Shown here piece after piece: positions 20,268 through 31,608 of a DNA stretch of 64,000 nucleotides. The translations under genes and the position numbers were made by a program. The stretch is from Begonia masoniana (Eukaryota > Streptophyta > Magnoliopsida > Cucurbitales > Begoniaceae): assembly GCA_022432975.1 (NCBI GenBank), contig CM039514.1:5253519-5317518 (forward strand), in the 5' to 3' direction. The notes beneath the pieces are model-generated. The model ran no database searches. It was given only the letters and a program-made list of their open reading frames with translations, and was not told the DNA's origin. How positions within the stretch are numbered: position 1 is the stretch's first letter; the number at the start of each line of letters is the position of its first letter.

Positions 20268-23200
20268 GGAAGCTCCAATTTGTATGCATTATCATTGATT
20301 CTTTGCAAGACTCTAAAAGGTCCATCTGCTCGTGGGGATAGTTTTGTCTTCCTTTGCCTTGGAAAACGTTCCTTCCTTAAGTGTAGTCATACCAAATCTC
20401 CTTCTTTGAATATAACTTCTTTTCTCCCTTTATTAGCAGCTCTAGCATAGGATTCATTCTTTTTTTTGAATAATTTTTCGAACTTCTTCATGCAAGACTT
20501 GGACTTGTTTGGCCTTTTGAGCCCCATCGGCATTTATTAGCTCCTTGGTGGGTAATGAAAGTAAGTCTAAAGGAGTAAGAGGATTAAAGCCATAGACCAC
20601 TTCGAAAGGACTCCTCTTAGTTGTACTATGTATGCTCCTATTGTATGCAAATTCAATATATGGGAGTTGGATGTCTCAATCCCCTAGTCGCTTCCTCACT
20701 ATGCTCCTTAAGAGTGTTCCCAAGGTTCGGTTGACCACCTCGGTTTGTCCATCGGTTTGAGGATGGAAAGAAGTGCTAAACAATAGCATAGTCACAAGCT
20801 TCCTCCATAATGTTGTCCAAAATGAGCTAAGAAATTTAGTATCCCTATCTGACAAAATAGTCTTTGGAACTCCATGAAGACGAACTATCTCCTTGAAAAA
20901 GATATCTGCTATATGCATAGAGTCATCTGTTTTAGAGCATGGTATGAAATGCGCCATCTTAGAAAACTGGTCTACTACAACCATGATGGCTTCCTTTGTT
21001 CTTGAGGTACGTGGCAATCCCAAGACAAAATCCATGCTGATTTCTACCCAAGGATGAGTGGGAATAGGTAAAGGCATGTAGAGCCCTTGAGGTAATAATC
21101 GGCTCTTGGCCTTCTTGCAAATAATACACATTTCAACTATTTTGTGTACATCTTTCATCATCCGTGGCCAATAGAAGTGTTCTTTGAGAACTTCAATTGT
21201 CTTTTTCTCCCCAAAATGACTAGCAAGTCCTCCTCCATGAGCTTCTTTTACCAAAGATTCTCTTAAGGTGCTTTTTGGAATGCATAACTTTCCACTTCTG
21301 AATAAGAAACCATCCTTAAGGAAATATCCACATTCGGCTCCTTGGAGACAAAGTTTATAAGCATCTCCAAAGTCTTGATCTTCTTTGTAGGCATCCTTGA
21401 TCCATTCAAATCCCATGAATCTTGCATTCATCTCGGTCAACAAGGCACTTCTTCTTGATAGGGCATCAGCCACCACATTGATGTCACCCTTCTTGTACTT
21501 AATGATGTATGGAAATCTCTCAAGGAATTCCACCCATTTTCCATGCCTTATGTTCAGCTTTCCTTGACCTTTGATATGCCTTAATGCCAGATGATCAGAG
21601 TGAATAATAAATTCCCTTGGAAGTAAATAATGTTGTCATACCTCAAGTGTCCAAATAATGGCTAAGAACTCCTTATCATACGTGGAGTAGTTAAGAGCTG
21701 CTCCCTTCAATTTTTCACTGTAATAGGCTATCGGCTTTCCTTCTCGCATTAGCACTGCTCCAATGCCCAATCCAGAGGCATCACACTCAACTTCGAATAC
21801 TTTATTAAAGTCAGGTAACATCAAAATCGGAGCCTTGCATAGTTTCTCCTTTATAGAATCAAAACTTTCTTGGCACGCGGAGGTCCACTTGAATTCTCTT
21901 CCATTCTTGGTGCAATCCGTGAGGGGTGCTACAATTGAGCTGAAATGAGGAATAAACCTTCTATAAAAAGAGGCTAAACCATGGAAGCTTCGGATATCTG
22001 AGAGGCAACTGGGGGTTGGCCATTCCTTTATTGCTTTCACCTTAGTTTCATCCACCTCCAAGCCTTGCTTTGATATTATGAACCCCAAAAAGTAGACTCT
22101 CTCTTGCATGAAAGAGCACTTCTTCATGTTACCGTAAAGCTTGACCGATCTTAGCTTATCAAATAAAGACCTTAGACGCATTAAATGGTCAGCAAGACTT
22201 GTACTATGAACAAGGATATCATCAAAATATAGGACAATAAATTTGCCTAGATATTCCTTAAGTACGAAGTGCATCAATCTCATGAACGTACTAGGAGCAT
22301 TAGAGAGCCCAAAGGGCATAACTAACCATTCAAATAGCCCATACTTTGTTTTGAACGCAGTTTTCCACTCATCTTCTTCCTTCATGCGGATTTGGTGGTA
22401 TCCACTTTTCAAGTCAACCTTGGAAAAATATGAAGCTCCACTTAGTTCATCAAGCATGTCTTCTAGCCGAGGTATTGGATACCTATACTTGATTGTTATT
22501 TGGTTGATGGCTCGGCTATCCATACACATTCTCATTGAACCATCCTTCTTTGGTACTAATAGAGTGGGCACGGCACAAGGGCTTAGAGACCCTTGAATAT
22601 AACCTTTGTCTAATAGATCTTGAACTTGTTTTTGGAGCTCCTTTGCTTCTTCTGGATTCATCCGATAAGATGGACGATTTGGTAAAGTGGATTCGGGCTC
22701 TAAGTCAATTTGATGCTCAATTCCTCTAAGGGGAGGTAGCCCTCGAGGTAGCTCTTCGGGAAAAACATCTTGAAACTCCACGAGCAATGGTTGAACGTCC
22801 CTTGGAATATTTTCAAACTTTTCCACTCCTTCCTTGAATAGAATAAGTATTAATGGACCTCCTTTAAATATGACCTTCTTTAATTCTTGTCTTGATATGA
22901 ATAAGGTTGATTTGGTCGAGTGCTCATGTCTTGCTTCTTCATCCATAGCCACTTGTCTTGGTCCAAGTGGTGCTAGCTTGATAGTCTTTCCACCAAATTT
23001 GAATGAATAATAATTTGAATAACCGTCATGAATCGCCCTTTTGTCAAATTGCCATAGCCGTCCAAGCAAAATGTGGCTTGCACTCATTAGCACTACATCA
23101 CACACAACTTGATCCACATAGTTACCAATAGAAAATTGAAGGATTACTTGTTTATTTACCTTAATGTCATCCTTGTCGTTTAACCACCGAAGTTTGTATG

Positions 23201-24563
23201 GTAGCGGGTGTGCTTTGGTTTCCAACTTCAATTTGTCAACCAATTCTTTGGAAACAACGTTCGTACAACTCCCTCCATCAATGATTAGAGAGCATACCTT
23301 GTTTTTGATGAGGCATCTACTATGGAAAATATTCTCTCTTTGTTCCTCCTCTCCTCGGTTTTGAGAAATCAAAGACCTTCTTATCACCATTAACAAAGGC
23401 CCTTCTTGTGCAAGACATACCTCTTCACTTTCTTCTAGTTTCTCATTGATTGATTCTTCAACTTCTTCTTCACTCTCCACTTTTTGAGTGCTAGCATTAA
23501 TTACCATAACTCGTTTATTTGGACATTGAGAAGCAATGTGACCAAGGCCAAGACATTTGAAGCATTTAATTTCTCTTGTCTTTTGGTGAGTTGAATCTCC
23601 CAACGGCTTCTTGTCATCAACGCCTTTATGGAAGACTCCCTTATAGTTATTGCCCTTCTCCCATGTTTTTGCTTGTGATTGAAAATTACCGGGTGTTTTT
23701 GGTAGGTTAGGCCGAAAAGTAATTTCTCTGTCTTTCCTCTTCCTTTGTCTTTCAACCTTGGTAGCTAGTTGAATTACTCCATCCATGGTGCTTATGTCAT
23801 GTAGTTCAACTATATCTCTAATCTCATTGGTAAGCCCTCTTATGAACCGTGCTATAATTTGCTCCTCTGGTTCATTTAATCCACATCTAATTCAAAGCAT
23901 TTCAAAGGTTGCGAGATACTCTTCCACCGAAGAGTTTCCTTGCTTTAATTCTTGGGCTTGCAAAAATAACTCTTGTTTGTAGTGGTTTGGAACAAATCTC
24001 TTCCTCATTAATGCCTTTAATTCATCCCATGTTTGAATAGGTTCTTCGCCTTCTCTCCTTCTTTGAGCTTTTAAATTCTCCCACCATAAATGTGCATAGC
24101 CTTCAAACTCCAATGTCACTAATTGAAGTTTCAATCTCTCGGAATAGTTGTAGCATTCAAAGATCCGGTTAACTTTCTCCATCCATTCATAGAATTCCTC
24201 TCCTTTGGTGGCTCCCTTGAAGATAGGAATAGACACCTTGATATTTCTCATATCATCTTGATAAGTGTTTCTCCTTCTTGGTTGATAATCAAATTCTTCC
24301 ACTTCGGTGAACTCCTCAAGTTCTTGGTTAATATTTTGCCCATGTCCATCTCTACTCCTTGGAATTTGTGGTTGTGGAAATGATTGCTCTCTAGTCTCTA
24401 GGACCATTTGCTGCAAATGAACAATCATATCCCTCATTTCATCAAGTTGACGTTGAATGGTGGATTCAACTCCGTTTGGCGATGGTGGTGGTGGTGGTTG
24501 TTGTTGTTGTTGTTGTTGTGGCTCTTCAATGCGAATGGCATTTCCTCCACTTCTAGTCTTCAT
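20268..24563 (-). pseudogene. Element D gag-pol polyprotein, near-complete
   Basis: Starts at ATG 24563 (MKTRSGGNAIRIEEP). A Gln/Pro-rich stretch precedes the capsid. Zinc knuckle CFKCLGLGHIASQC lies near 23550; protease IIDGGSCTN near 23280; RT YFDDILVHS near 22220; RNase H CDASGLGIG near 21775. The integrase HHCC region is near 21235-21115, with DDE core residues in [19 protein letters not shown] and GQTEVVNR. The frame stays the same throughout but is cut by three in-frame TGA codons (23892, 21636, 20676) and one extra base in an A run at 20460-20467. Two of the TGA codons stand where Trp is expected. Otherwise family-typical. Confidence 0.92.
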
Positions 24564-24630
24564 CTTAGAATTCCACAAGAACTATAAGATAAGTAAAAAG
24601 AAAATAGAAGAACCTGGGATGGATGTTGTG

Positions 24631-24642
24631 GCTCTGATACCA
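24631..24642 (-). promoter_or_regulatory. Primer-binding site of element D
   Basis: On the - strand TGGTATCAGAGC follows the 5' LTR (ending at 24645) by two bases. It is complementary to the 3' end of plant initiator tRNA-Met, the usual first-strand primer. Confidence 0.92.
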
Positions 24643-24644
24643 AA

Positions 24645-25351
24645 TGATGCGATTCTGGATCGTATTTGAAAGATGACTTCCTAGTTGGTTTTCGGTGGCT
24701 AGAATTACCACTTGTATTTTATTGGCTACTTACGCAGTAAGTGAGTCTCCAACAAAAAGAAGGGTTGTTTGGCCTCTCTTTCACTAGGGAATACCTTCGT
24801 GGAAGGTGGAAAGAAAGGTAGTAAAATGTATCTCTCAAACGAACCAAGAGAAAGATACAAGTTGTGGTCACACTCGCTCGGAATCCACCTCACAAGTTTG
24901 GCCGGGTTTGAGTCAAAACTCAAGAAACTTGTCTAAAGACAACAAAAGCGGTTTTGATAATTCGAGTCTGCCTTCAAAAGTACAAAAGAAGGCCTATTTA
25001 TAGGCCTTTGGTTGGAAATGAAAAGACATGCTTGGTGGATTTCATTAAATGTCCACTAAGCATTTATTACAACTTTGACTATGAATCTAGACTAAGACTT
25101 TTGCTCTTTTCTAGGAGATATGATAATGACGAATTTTAAACATGAATCTAGACTAAGACTCTTCAATGTGATCGATTGATGCTAAGTCATTATCGGGCTT
25201 CCAAGCTAGTAAATACATGGGCTTCTCTTTATCTTTGAGTTGGGCTTCTTCCATCATGTCTTCAAATTGTAATGTACCTGCAAAACTAGAAAACATATTA
25301 GAAAATATCTTTTTGGCCATTGATCTAGCGAAAGGGTCTCGAGCCTTATCA
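24645..25351 (-). repeat. 5' LTR of element D
   Basis: Equal in length to the other LTR (707 bp) and followed, on the right, by the GATTA duplication. No clear TATA box stands out. Confidence 0.93.
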
Positions 25352-26178
25352 GATTATCGTTGATCTCTCATAAACAACTTGAGTGAGCTGTTCTCTTGTT
25401 AATGTGAAGGAATACAAAATATAGCTGCTAAGAAAATGATAGAATTGTAATAGAGTTTACTAGGGAAGATAAAAGGTTAAGATAAAGAAATCTCATTTAG
25501 TTGTCTTTTAGGATTCCTAGATAGTATTTTAATTATAACTTTTTTTAGTATTCTCCAAGTATTGTTTATTTAAAAGCGAAGGGTGTGGCATTGGAGAGGA
25601 ATTATCTTTTGGGAAAAAATAGTCTAAATGGAGAGTTAGCAGACCTCTCGAACGTTTCTCTATTTTATAATTTCATCTACTCTTTTATCTTATTGTTACG
25701 GGGTTCGTATCAAAAAACCTCAAAGTCAAACTGTATTTGGTGGGTATCTAGAGACATCTAATTTTTATACTCTTAAATTACTGCTATAAGATGATTTAAG
25801 AAAAAAAATTATATGCAAACGAAGAAGTTATACGTTAGTGTGTAATTAAGAGAAGAAGAGTTAGATTGTGTCTCTAGTATTTGCCTTTTGTACTTCCAAA
25901 TGACAAGTGTATGGAAAAGACATCTCGGACTAAACCCTTGACCTTCTTTTCTCTTCTATCCTTGTTAGTGGAAGACGAAGATTCTGGTAATTGTTTGTGC
26001 TAAAAGTGTCATCTTCTCTTGCATTTCAAGAGTTCTCTAGACTTTGGTTTTACAATTTTATGGGTATCATTCTTTATTTGAGGAATTCATTGAAACCTCA
26101 CTTAAGTTTTTATGCTCTCATCTTTCTTCCTCTATTTGATGAGAGAATTTATCTAAGTGAAAGAAATAAACTGCAGAC

Positions 26179-26245
26179 ATCACGGCCGGAGTACAATCAG
26201 ATCCTTGTAAAGAAGCACGGCGGAGATGATGTGTGGCCGTTTTAG
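26179..26245 (+). CDS. Possible terminal exon of an unidentified host gene
   Basis: After AACTGCAG, a usable acceptor, the frame reads TSRPEYNQILVKKHGGDDVW and then PF and a TAG stop. The peptide is mixed, charged and ends sharply, unlike random AT-rich translation. The following sequence looks like a 3' UTR. GC content rises locally. I do not recognise the protein. If it is real, its upstream intron contains element D and probably the family-C fragment. Confidence 0.35.
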
Positions 26246-26624
26246 GCGATTCCTAGTCAACGATAGTGCCTAAGGCGAGGTGTGTTCATATACAACTATC
26301 TTTACTTGCTTTTGTTAGAACATTAATGCTCTGTTGGCGAACTCTTTGTACATCTGTGAAGAAAAATGTTTGATTTAACTATGGCATTTGTTACTGAGGA
26401 GCAAGAATATGCCAATATGGGAATATGAATATTTTGTCATTTCTGTAATGATGGCCCAAATCTTGTTTATTGATTTCAAATCATTTAGTGAACTTATACC
26501 AATTATTTTTTAATATTAATCTAGTGCATAGAAATTACTGTATTTGAATTTAGGAGCTTAAATTTAGGTAATCCCAGAAGAGGATACAAAGAACAAGGGA
26601 GAAGATCTTTATAATACTTTGAGA

Positions 26625-26867
26625 TAGAGATGTAAAATGAGCTGAGCTGAGAGGACCCAGCATTGAAAAATCTCGACTTATCGAGCTAAGAGTCGAATCC
26701 AATTGTAAAAAAAGATCTGATTTGAGTTGACTCGTGAGCTCTGAGTTAAAATGAATTGCGTTTTCTTTGGCTCGTTTAAGTACAGTCAAGTTAGAGTCTT
26801 GAGCTTAGCTTGACTCTTTTAAGCTAACCAAGTCAACTCAGCTCATTATTGTTAAATCCACATCTTA
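26625..26867. mobile_element. Possible ancient hAT-like remnant
   Basis: The ends TAGAGATGTAAAATGAGCTGA and, reversed, TAAGATGTGGATTTAAC...ATGAGCTGAG are loosely inverted. The inside has GAGCT/GACTCG words like a decayed relative of the element at 19139-20259. No target duplication is visible. Confidence 0.35.
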
Positions 26868-27679
26868 GTCTTATATGCTCAGATGTGTCTCTTATTATTC
26901 ATTAGTACATTATTTATGAATGAATATAAATATTTAAATAAGGTCAAGTTCAATTTATATTCTATCGTCTGGAGTCAGTTACAGTGTGAACCTTAATCTA
27001 TTTTTTCTGACAAAACGAACTTATCAATTGTTATCGATTTAACCCTTATTGTAATTATTTCTGTTAAATCATGCACGTGGTCAACACGTAACCCAATTTA
27101 CTCACATTGCGGTAAATCCCTAATCCTTGCGAACACGAACAAGAAGGTTGTTTCCAAATAACATATCGTTCGGACGGAAATACACACTCGCTTGGTCCTC
27201 CTTCCGATTTGGACTCTTGGTGTAGAATGTAAGGAAGGGTCTGAAAAATTCCTCGTTTTGGTATGGATTTTGACCTTTCTTTGGTCAATGAACTTTGCGT
27301 ACGCAGGGGTTGGGATTTTGACCTAGTTTTTGGTATGCCTTCTAGTTCACGTTTGACGTGGTAAGGACAATGAATAAATTGGGTCATGGGTTGACCACTT
27401 GCTTGACTTAACAGAAATAGTAACGACAAGGGTTATATTGGTAAGTGTCGGTATATTGAGATTCGTTTAGTCGAAAAAATAGATTAAAATTCAAATTATA
27501 TTAGACTCCAAACGACAGTGTTTAAATTACATTTTACCGTTTAAAATAATATATTAGTTATATAATTACGTAGATGGCACGTCAATTATAGAAATATAAT
27601 ATTAGCTGTTTTTGCAATTTTGAGTACGAGAATCTCCAATTTCTTGATAAAATTGTATGCTTTTATTAAGCATGAAAGA

Positions 27680-27705
27680 CAAAAAAAAAAAAAAAAAAAA
27701 AAAAA
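27680..27705. repeat. Poly(A) tract
   Basis: A run of about 25 A residues between AAAGAC and GGTGGAAACATC. The same tract in the same context lies at about 34029-34054 in unit 2. No target duplication or retroposed gene is recognised around it. Confidence 0.8.
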
Positions 27706-28257
27706 GGTGGAAACATCGTAGGATTACAAGTATTTTAAAAAATTGGATAAAATATTTGAAATATCTCGTTTACGAGATAGATTGGATAAAAGATCAATGT
27801 AAAGTACAAAACTGAAAAAATCAAACCTACCAAAATTGAAAAAATCAATTCGAGATTTATTTTGTTAAATTTCTTACATGCACTGCATGTGAGGTCAGAC
27901 AACTGATGACTCAATGCCTCCCAGACACCAATATTGGTGGCCACAATTGCCATTGAAATTTGAAAGGCACTCGGCCTCAGGCACCATACCTTTAGCGTTA
28001 GGTTTCATGTGCCTTAACGTGACGTGATATTTGTTTTAGTAAGAAAAATATGCAAATTAAGAAGAAAAAAAAGAGTTAAATTAACCGTGACACCTCTGTT
28101 AAAAAATCATTCTGCAGCAATTTTTTGTTAGAAAAAAAGTAAATAAACTTGACACAAAAGAAGAAAAAGAAATAATAATAAGAAGCTCGACTAGACCACA
28201 ATGCCAATCGCGTAGGAATGAAAAAGTTAACATTAGTGATAAAAAGTTATTGAAGAA

Positions 28258-29398
28258 TTCTCTCTCTAGTCCTACTAGGAATACTTTTCTAAGCCAACTG
28301 TAAATCTTCTCGGTTGACTGGTTTTAATGCGAAAACAGCGTCTTCCATCTTCCACACCTAAAATCTCTCTTATTTTAATGCCTTATTTTTTTTTACTTTG
28401 TAAACAAGTGGGTCCAAGATCCTCTACTCTTATTTATATTTTTAATTTACACTATAATTTGTATTACTCTTTCATCGTATAAAATCCCGACTTGAATTTT
28501 TCTTTTTACGACACAAACCCATAACTTTTGCTGTTATAGTTTCTATTAAGCGACTTATGTGCTAATTGTTGGATTGCAGTTCGTAATATTTATACTTCAC
28601 GTACCCAAAAATTCATCATCGTTATGTCAATGTCGTCAAAATAAACTGCATGAGAAACATATTTGAATACATGAAATCGTCTTAAAATACAGTTTTTGAA
28701 ATCAATAACCAATCCATAATATAATTTTTAATATATGAAACTGATGATTGTGATCTTCTAGTTTATAATGATTTTCAGTAGAAAAAATCTCACCCGTTGT
28801 ATTATCTAAGCTGACGAGATATCAAGAGAACCAAAAACTATTTGTTTGATTTAGAGACCGTAGCCAACTTATTACCTGGGTTCCATTTTCACACATTATT
28901 AAATTTAAACATAAACAACTAATATTTACTCATTAAAGTCTCCCACCTTATCAAATATTTGAATCTCAGCAACATTAAATCATATTTAATTACTTTAAAC
29001 GAACTTGAGTTTACGTGATCTCTATTCAAATACTTTGTCCGAGATTGAGTTTCGTCAACTCCATCACAGATCTCATCAATACCCCGCTCTCGAAATACAT
29101 GTAAAGTTTAATTTTGAGATTTGATAACTAGAATTCATGTGACTATTTTTTTATAAATTTTGTTATGTCAGCCTTTGATTTATTCGCGTCATGAATTATG
29201 ACATCGATGGTTTGTAGAACCTAGTTACAAGATGTCCTTAAGAAAAATAATAATAATAAATACACGATTGTAACACATTGATTATTTGATTCTCTCTAAA
29301 AAATTATGAAATTTGACATTTTCAACTTGTTATTATTGACTCCCTTGTATAAAAACCAAGTATACTTGTTAGATTTTGATCTTATCCTTCAAAACAAT
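28258..29398 (+). promoter_or_regulatory. Upstream region of the proline-rich gene, part of a repeated block
   Basis: AT-rich non-coding DNA with a TTGTATAAAAACC box at about 29343-29355, some 45 bp before the ATG at 29399. The unit-2 copy has TATATAAAAACC at the same place (about 46203). The block from GAATTCTCTCTCTAG onward also has diverged copies at 32107-32583 and 47099-47571, and its later part at 63638-64000, suggesting a duplicated promoter region. Confidence 0.45.
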
Positions 29399-29773
29399 AT
29401 GGGTACCAAATTATATGTTTTATTTATTATATTTAATTTTATTTTCATGAGTGTTGCCCAGGAAGTTATGAAGTTCAATTTCGTAAACTCAGTTCGTGAT
29501 TTCAGGGAGGTGATTCTCAAGCGTAAGATATCGCCTGCGCCTCCACCTCCGCCAATGAATAATCGTCTCATCACTGTTACAGCTCCTCCATTTTATAAGC
29601 CTCTAATTCCACCTCCTCGGCTCCCATCTCCACCTCTTCTACCGCCGCCTCCTCCTCCTCCTCTATCACCATATTGACCGCTGCCACTTCCTCCTCCATT
29701 ACCACCTCCGCCACCTCCGTATTGGTGGCGACGAAAATCACCGAAACGGAGTCGCTATCCCCACTACCCTTAG
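29399..29773 (+). pseudogene. Small secreted proline-rich protein gene with an internal stop
   Basis: ATG at 29399 opens MGTKLYVLFIIFNFIFMSVA followed by QE, a clear signal peptide. A short region with charged residues and then Pro-rich runs (PAPPPPP, LLPPPPPPPLSPY) follow. A TGA at 29675-29677 ends a 92-residue product. The same frame goes on for another 31 Pro/Arg-rich codons to TAG at 29771, so an older product of about 124 residues seems likely. It resembles small extensin-like or cell-wall proline-rich proteins in style only; no family is assigned. A truncated copy is at 46261. Confidence 0.55.
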
Positions 29774-30762
29774 ATGGTTGGCCAACAGCAAAACCAAAAC
29801 AAACTCAACCTCGGTAGCCTCTGATACTAAGTCTGTGTAGCTTAAGATTTCCTTCCATGTTTCTTTTTAGTGCATGATAAATCTCTCTCTCTCTCTCCCC
29901 AAATACGTAGGGTTTTTTGGGTTGTTTGTCTATTCTGATTTTAGCAATGGAATTTGGTTTTCCAAGTAATTATCTATTGCTAATGAATGATCTCTTTGAT
30001 GCTTTGACTCCCTAGTATGATTCTGGCAAGAAAAACTCTTTAAACGCTATACTATATGTAAAAAATATTATTTTTATATTAAGTAAATTCTACGTATTAT
30101 TTTTTGCGGTAAAGATGGTCAACGAGTTATGAGTTAACTCGTTTTGTCGTTTAATGGTCACGTTGAATTTTACGGCCAATTAGTCAAAATCAATAATTCA
30201 AAAGTTACTGTGCAGTTAAATTTTAGGAAGATGAATATTGAATAATTTGAAATTGACCTCGAGCTAGAATATTGGAGAATTGTTCAGGTTTTGTTTAGTT
30301 CAGAATTAAGGATGTAATTAATGTATAGAATATATTAATTTATATTTTATATATTAATTAATTAATTATTATTAAATTTTTTTTTTTAAAAGAATGAATG
30401 GCTCCCCCTTCTATTTTGGTGCGCCACTTGAAAGGAAGGAGAAGAGAAGGAGATTTTTGTTTGTGCACCTCGTCGATTTTTTAGGCCAAAATTGTGTCAA
30501 CGGGACTTTGTGTATCAACCTTTGTAAAGGAGTTGGTAAGTATTCTCTACGAGGATCAGGTTGTCCGACTCGGCATTCCATTAGGCCCGCTTTCGGATCG
30601 TGACACTGTAAATGAAAAACATGCACAAGTAAACTCACACACTTCAAACGATTGGAGTGAAATTAACTGTGACACGTCTTTAAAAAAATTGTTTTGCAAC
30701 AATTTTTTTATTAAAAGAAAAATAAATGAACTTAATTCAAAGGAAGAAAGAGAAATGATACT
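29774..30762. other. Non-coding AT-rich DNA in unit 1
   Basis: Contains a short CT repeat near 29882-29898 and AT-rich stretches. From about 30557 it is a repeated block (GGTTGTCCGACTCGGCATTC) also present at 46388. Short frames at 30394-30772 have no recognisable product. Much of 29440-30555 is missing from unit 2. Confidence 0.5.
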
Positions 30763-30767
30763 AAGGA

Positions 30768-31142
30768 TGTGATGACCCGAATCTGTACTGGTACGATGGC
30801 TGCACGAACCGGAACCCGGATGGCGGTACGTCCGCGCGGGCGAGCCGGAAGGTGACAGGTCGTAAAGAGGGGGTCGTCACAATCTCACAGCGCTTGGGGA
30901 AGTATGTGGAAATGAAACATATGTAAGAGATCCCTCCCAAGATAGCAAGACGCGTTTTGGAGCTCAATTGACGACGGATCCCATAAGAACTCCGAAGTTA
31001 AGCGTACTCCGGCGAGAGTAATTCCAGGTTGGGTGACCTCCCGGGAAGTGCTCTCGCCAAACAAAGCCGTGAGGGGAGGATATTGGGCTGCGGCCCGATC
31101 CCCGGAGCGGACAATATCTTGCTGGGAAGAGGGGTCGTTACA
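30768..31142 (+). repeat. 5' LTR of the Cassandra element
   Basis: 375 bp. It differs from the other LTR by only about two substitutions, plus a 15-bp tandem duplication present in the other copy (GTAAGTCCCGAATCT at 31231-31245), which points to a young insertion. Confidence 0.93.
30976..31058 (+). pseudogene. 5S rRNA-like segment in Cassandra LTR 1
   Basis: GGATCCCATAAGAACTCCGA begins a stretch matching the 3' two-thirds of plant 5S rRNA. It includes the A-box-like GAAGTTAAGCGTACTCCGGC and the C-box-like GGTTGGGTGACCTCCCGGG, the internal promoter elements for RNA polymerase III. The 5' third of 5S is not recognisable. This is part of a retrotransposon LTR and not a ribosomal gene. Confidence 0.9.
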
Positions 31143-31144
31143 AA

Positions 31145-31157
31145 TGGTATCAGAGCC
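31145..31157 (+). promoter_or_regulatory. Primer-binding site of the Cassandra element
   Basis: TGGTATCAGAGCC, two bases after the LTR end, complementary to initiator tRNA-Met. Confidence 0.93.
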
Positions 31158-31213
31158 TGTACCCAACCGGAATTGTGGCCAACGAGGACGTTGGGCCCCC
31201 AAGGGGGGGTGAT

Positions 31214-31603
31214 TGTGATGACCCGAATCTGTAAGTCCCGAATCTGTACTGGTACGATGGCTGCACGAACCGGAACCCGGATGGCGGTACGTCCGCGCGG
31301 GCGAGCCGAAAGGTGACAGGTCGTAAAGAGGGGGTCGTCACAATCTCACAGCGCTTGGGGAAGTATGTGGAAATGAAACATATGTAAGAGATCCCTCCCA
31401 AGATAGCAAGACGCGTTTTGGAGCTCAATTGACGACGGATCCCATAAGAACTCCGAAGTTAAGCGTACTCCGGCGAGAGTAATTCCAGGTTGGGTGACCT
31501 CCCGGGAAGTGCTCTCGCCAAACAAAGCCGTGAGGGGAGGATATTGGGCTGCGGCCCGATCCCCGGAGCGGACAATATCTTGCTGGGATGAGGGGTCGTT
31601 ACA
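31214..31603 (+). repeat. 3' LTR of the Cassandra element
   Basis: 390 bp; longer than LTR 1 by a 15-bp internal duplication. It carries the second 5S-like segment (31437-31519). Confidence 0.93.
31437..31519 (+). pseudogene. 5S rRNA-like segment in Cassandra LTR 2
   Basis: Same sequence as in LTR 1, with the A-box, intermediate and C-box-like elements kept. Confidence 0.9.
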
Positions 31604-31608
31604 AAGGA

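Larger units (their letters stand above)
18306..25351 (-). mobile_element. Complete Ty3/gypsy element D
   Basis: Two 707-bp direct repeats, 18306-19012 and 24645-25351, begin TGATGCGATTCTGG and end GCCTTATCA. They are flanked by GATTA (18301-18305 and 25352-25356). Reading on the - strand gives 5' LTR, primer-binding site, gag, protease, RT, RNase H, integrase, 3' LTR. By eye the two LTRs differ at about a dozen sites, all transitions. An 1121-bp hAT element (19139-20259) lies in the integrase C-terminal coding region. Without it the element is about 5.9 kb. Confidence 0.95.
25352..27271. other. Unassigned AT-rich DNA right of element D
   Basis: No long frame. It contains a possible last exon at 26179-26245, an ancient hAT-like remnant at 26625-26867, and otherwise low-complexity AT-rich sequence. 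A short TGGAAGACGAAGATTCTG piece at about 25972 lies between TTGTTAG and GTAATT and could be a tiny exon, but this is weak. Confidence 0.4.
30768..31603 (+). mobile_element. Cassandra TRIM retrotransposon with 5S rRNA-like LTRs
   Basis: Two direct LTRs (30768-31142, 31214-31603) begin TGTGATGACCCG and end GGTCGTTACA. A ~71-bp internal region starts with a TGGTATCAGAGCC primer-binding site and ends in a purine tract. Flanks are AAGGA (30763-30767 and 31604-31608). There is no coding capacity, so it relies on proteins from other elements. Each LTR contains a 5S rRNA-like segment, the hallmark of Cassandra elements. The unit-2 copy at about 46600 has the uninterrupted sequence CTAAGGAGATTA, an empty site that confirms the boundaries. 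Confidence 0.95.

Noticed and set aside
24457..24669. Poly-Cys frame on the + strand
   Set aside because: Antisense of the CAA/CCA run encoding the Gln/Pro stretch in element D gag.
27680..27705. Poly(A) tail of a processed pseudogene or SINE
   Set aside because: No flanking target duplication, no recognisable upstream gene or pol III box; the tract is simply shared by both duplication units.
30761..31428. Antisense frames at 30761-30967 and 31150-31428
   Set aside because: Identical shadows produced by the two Cassandra LTRs.
30976..31519. 5S ribosomal RNA genes
   Set aside because: Only the 3' two-thirds resembles 5S, and both copies sit at the same place in flanking direct repeats with a primer-binding site and target duplications, so they belong to a Cassandra element.
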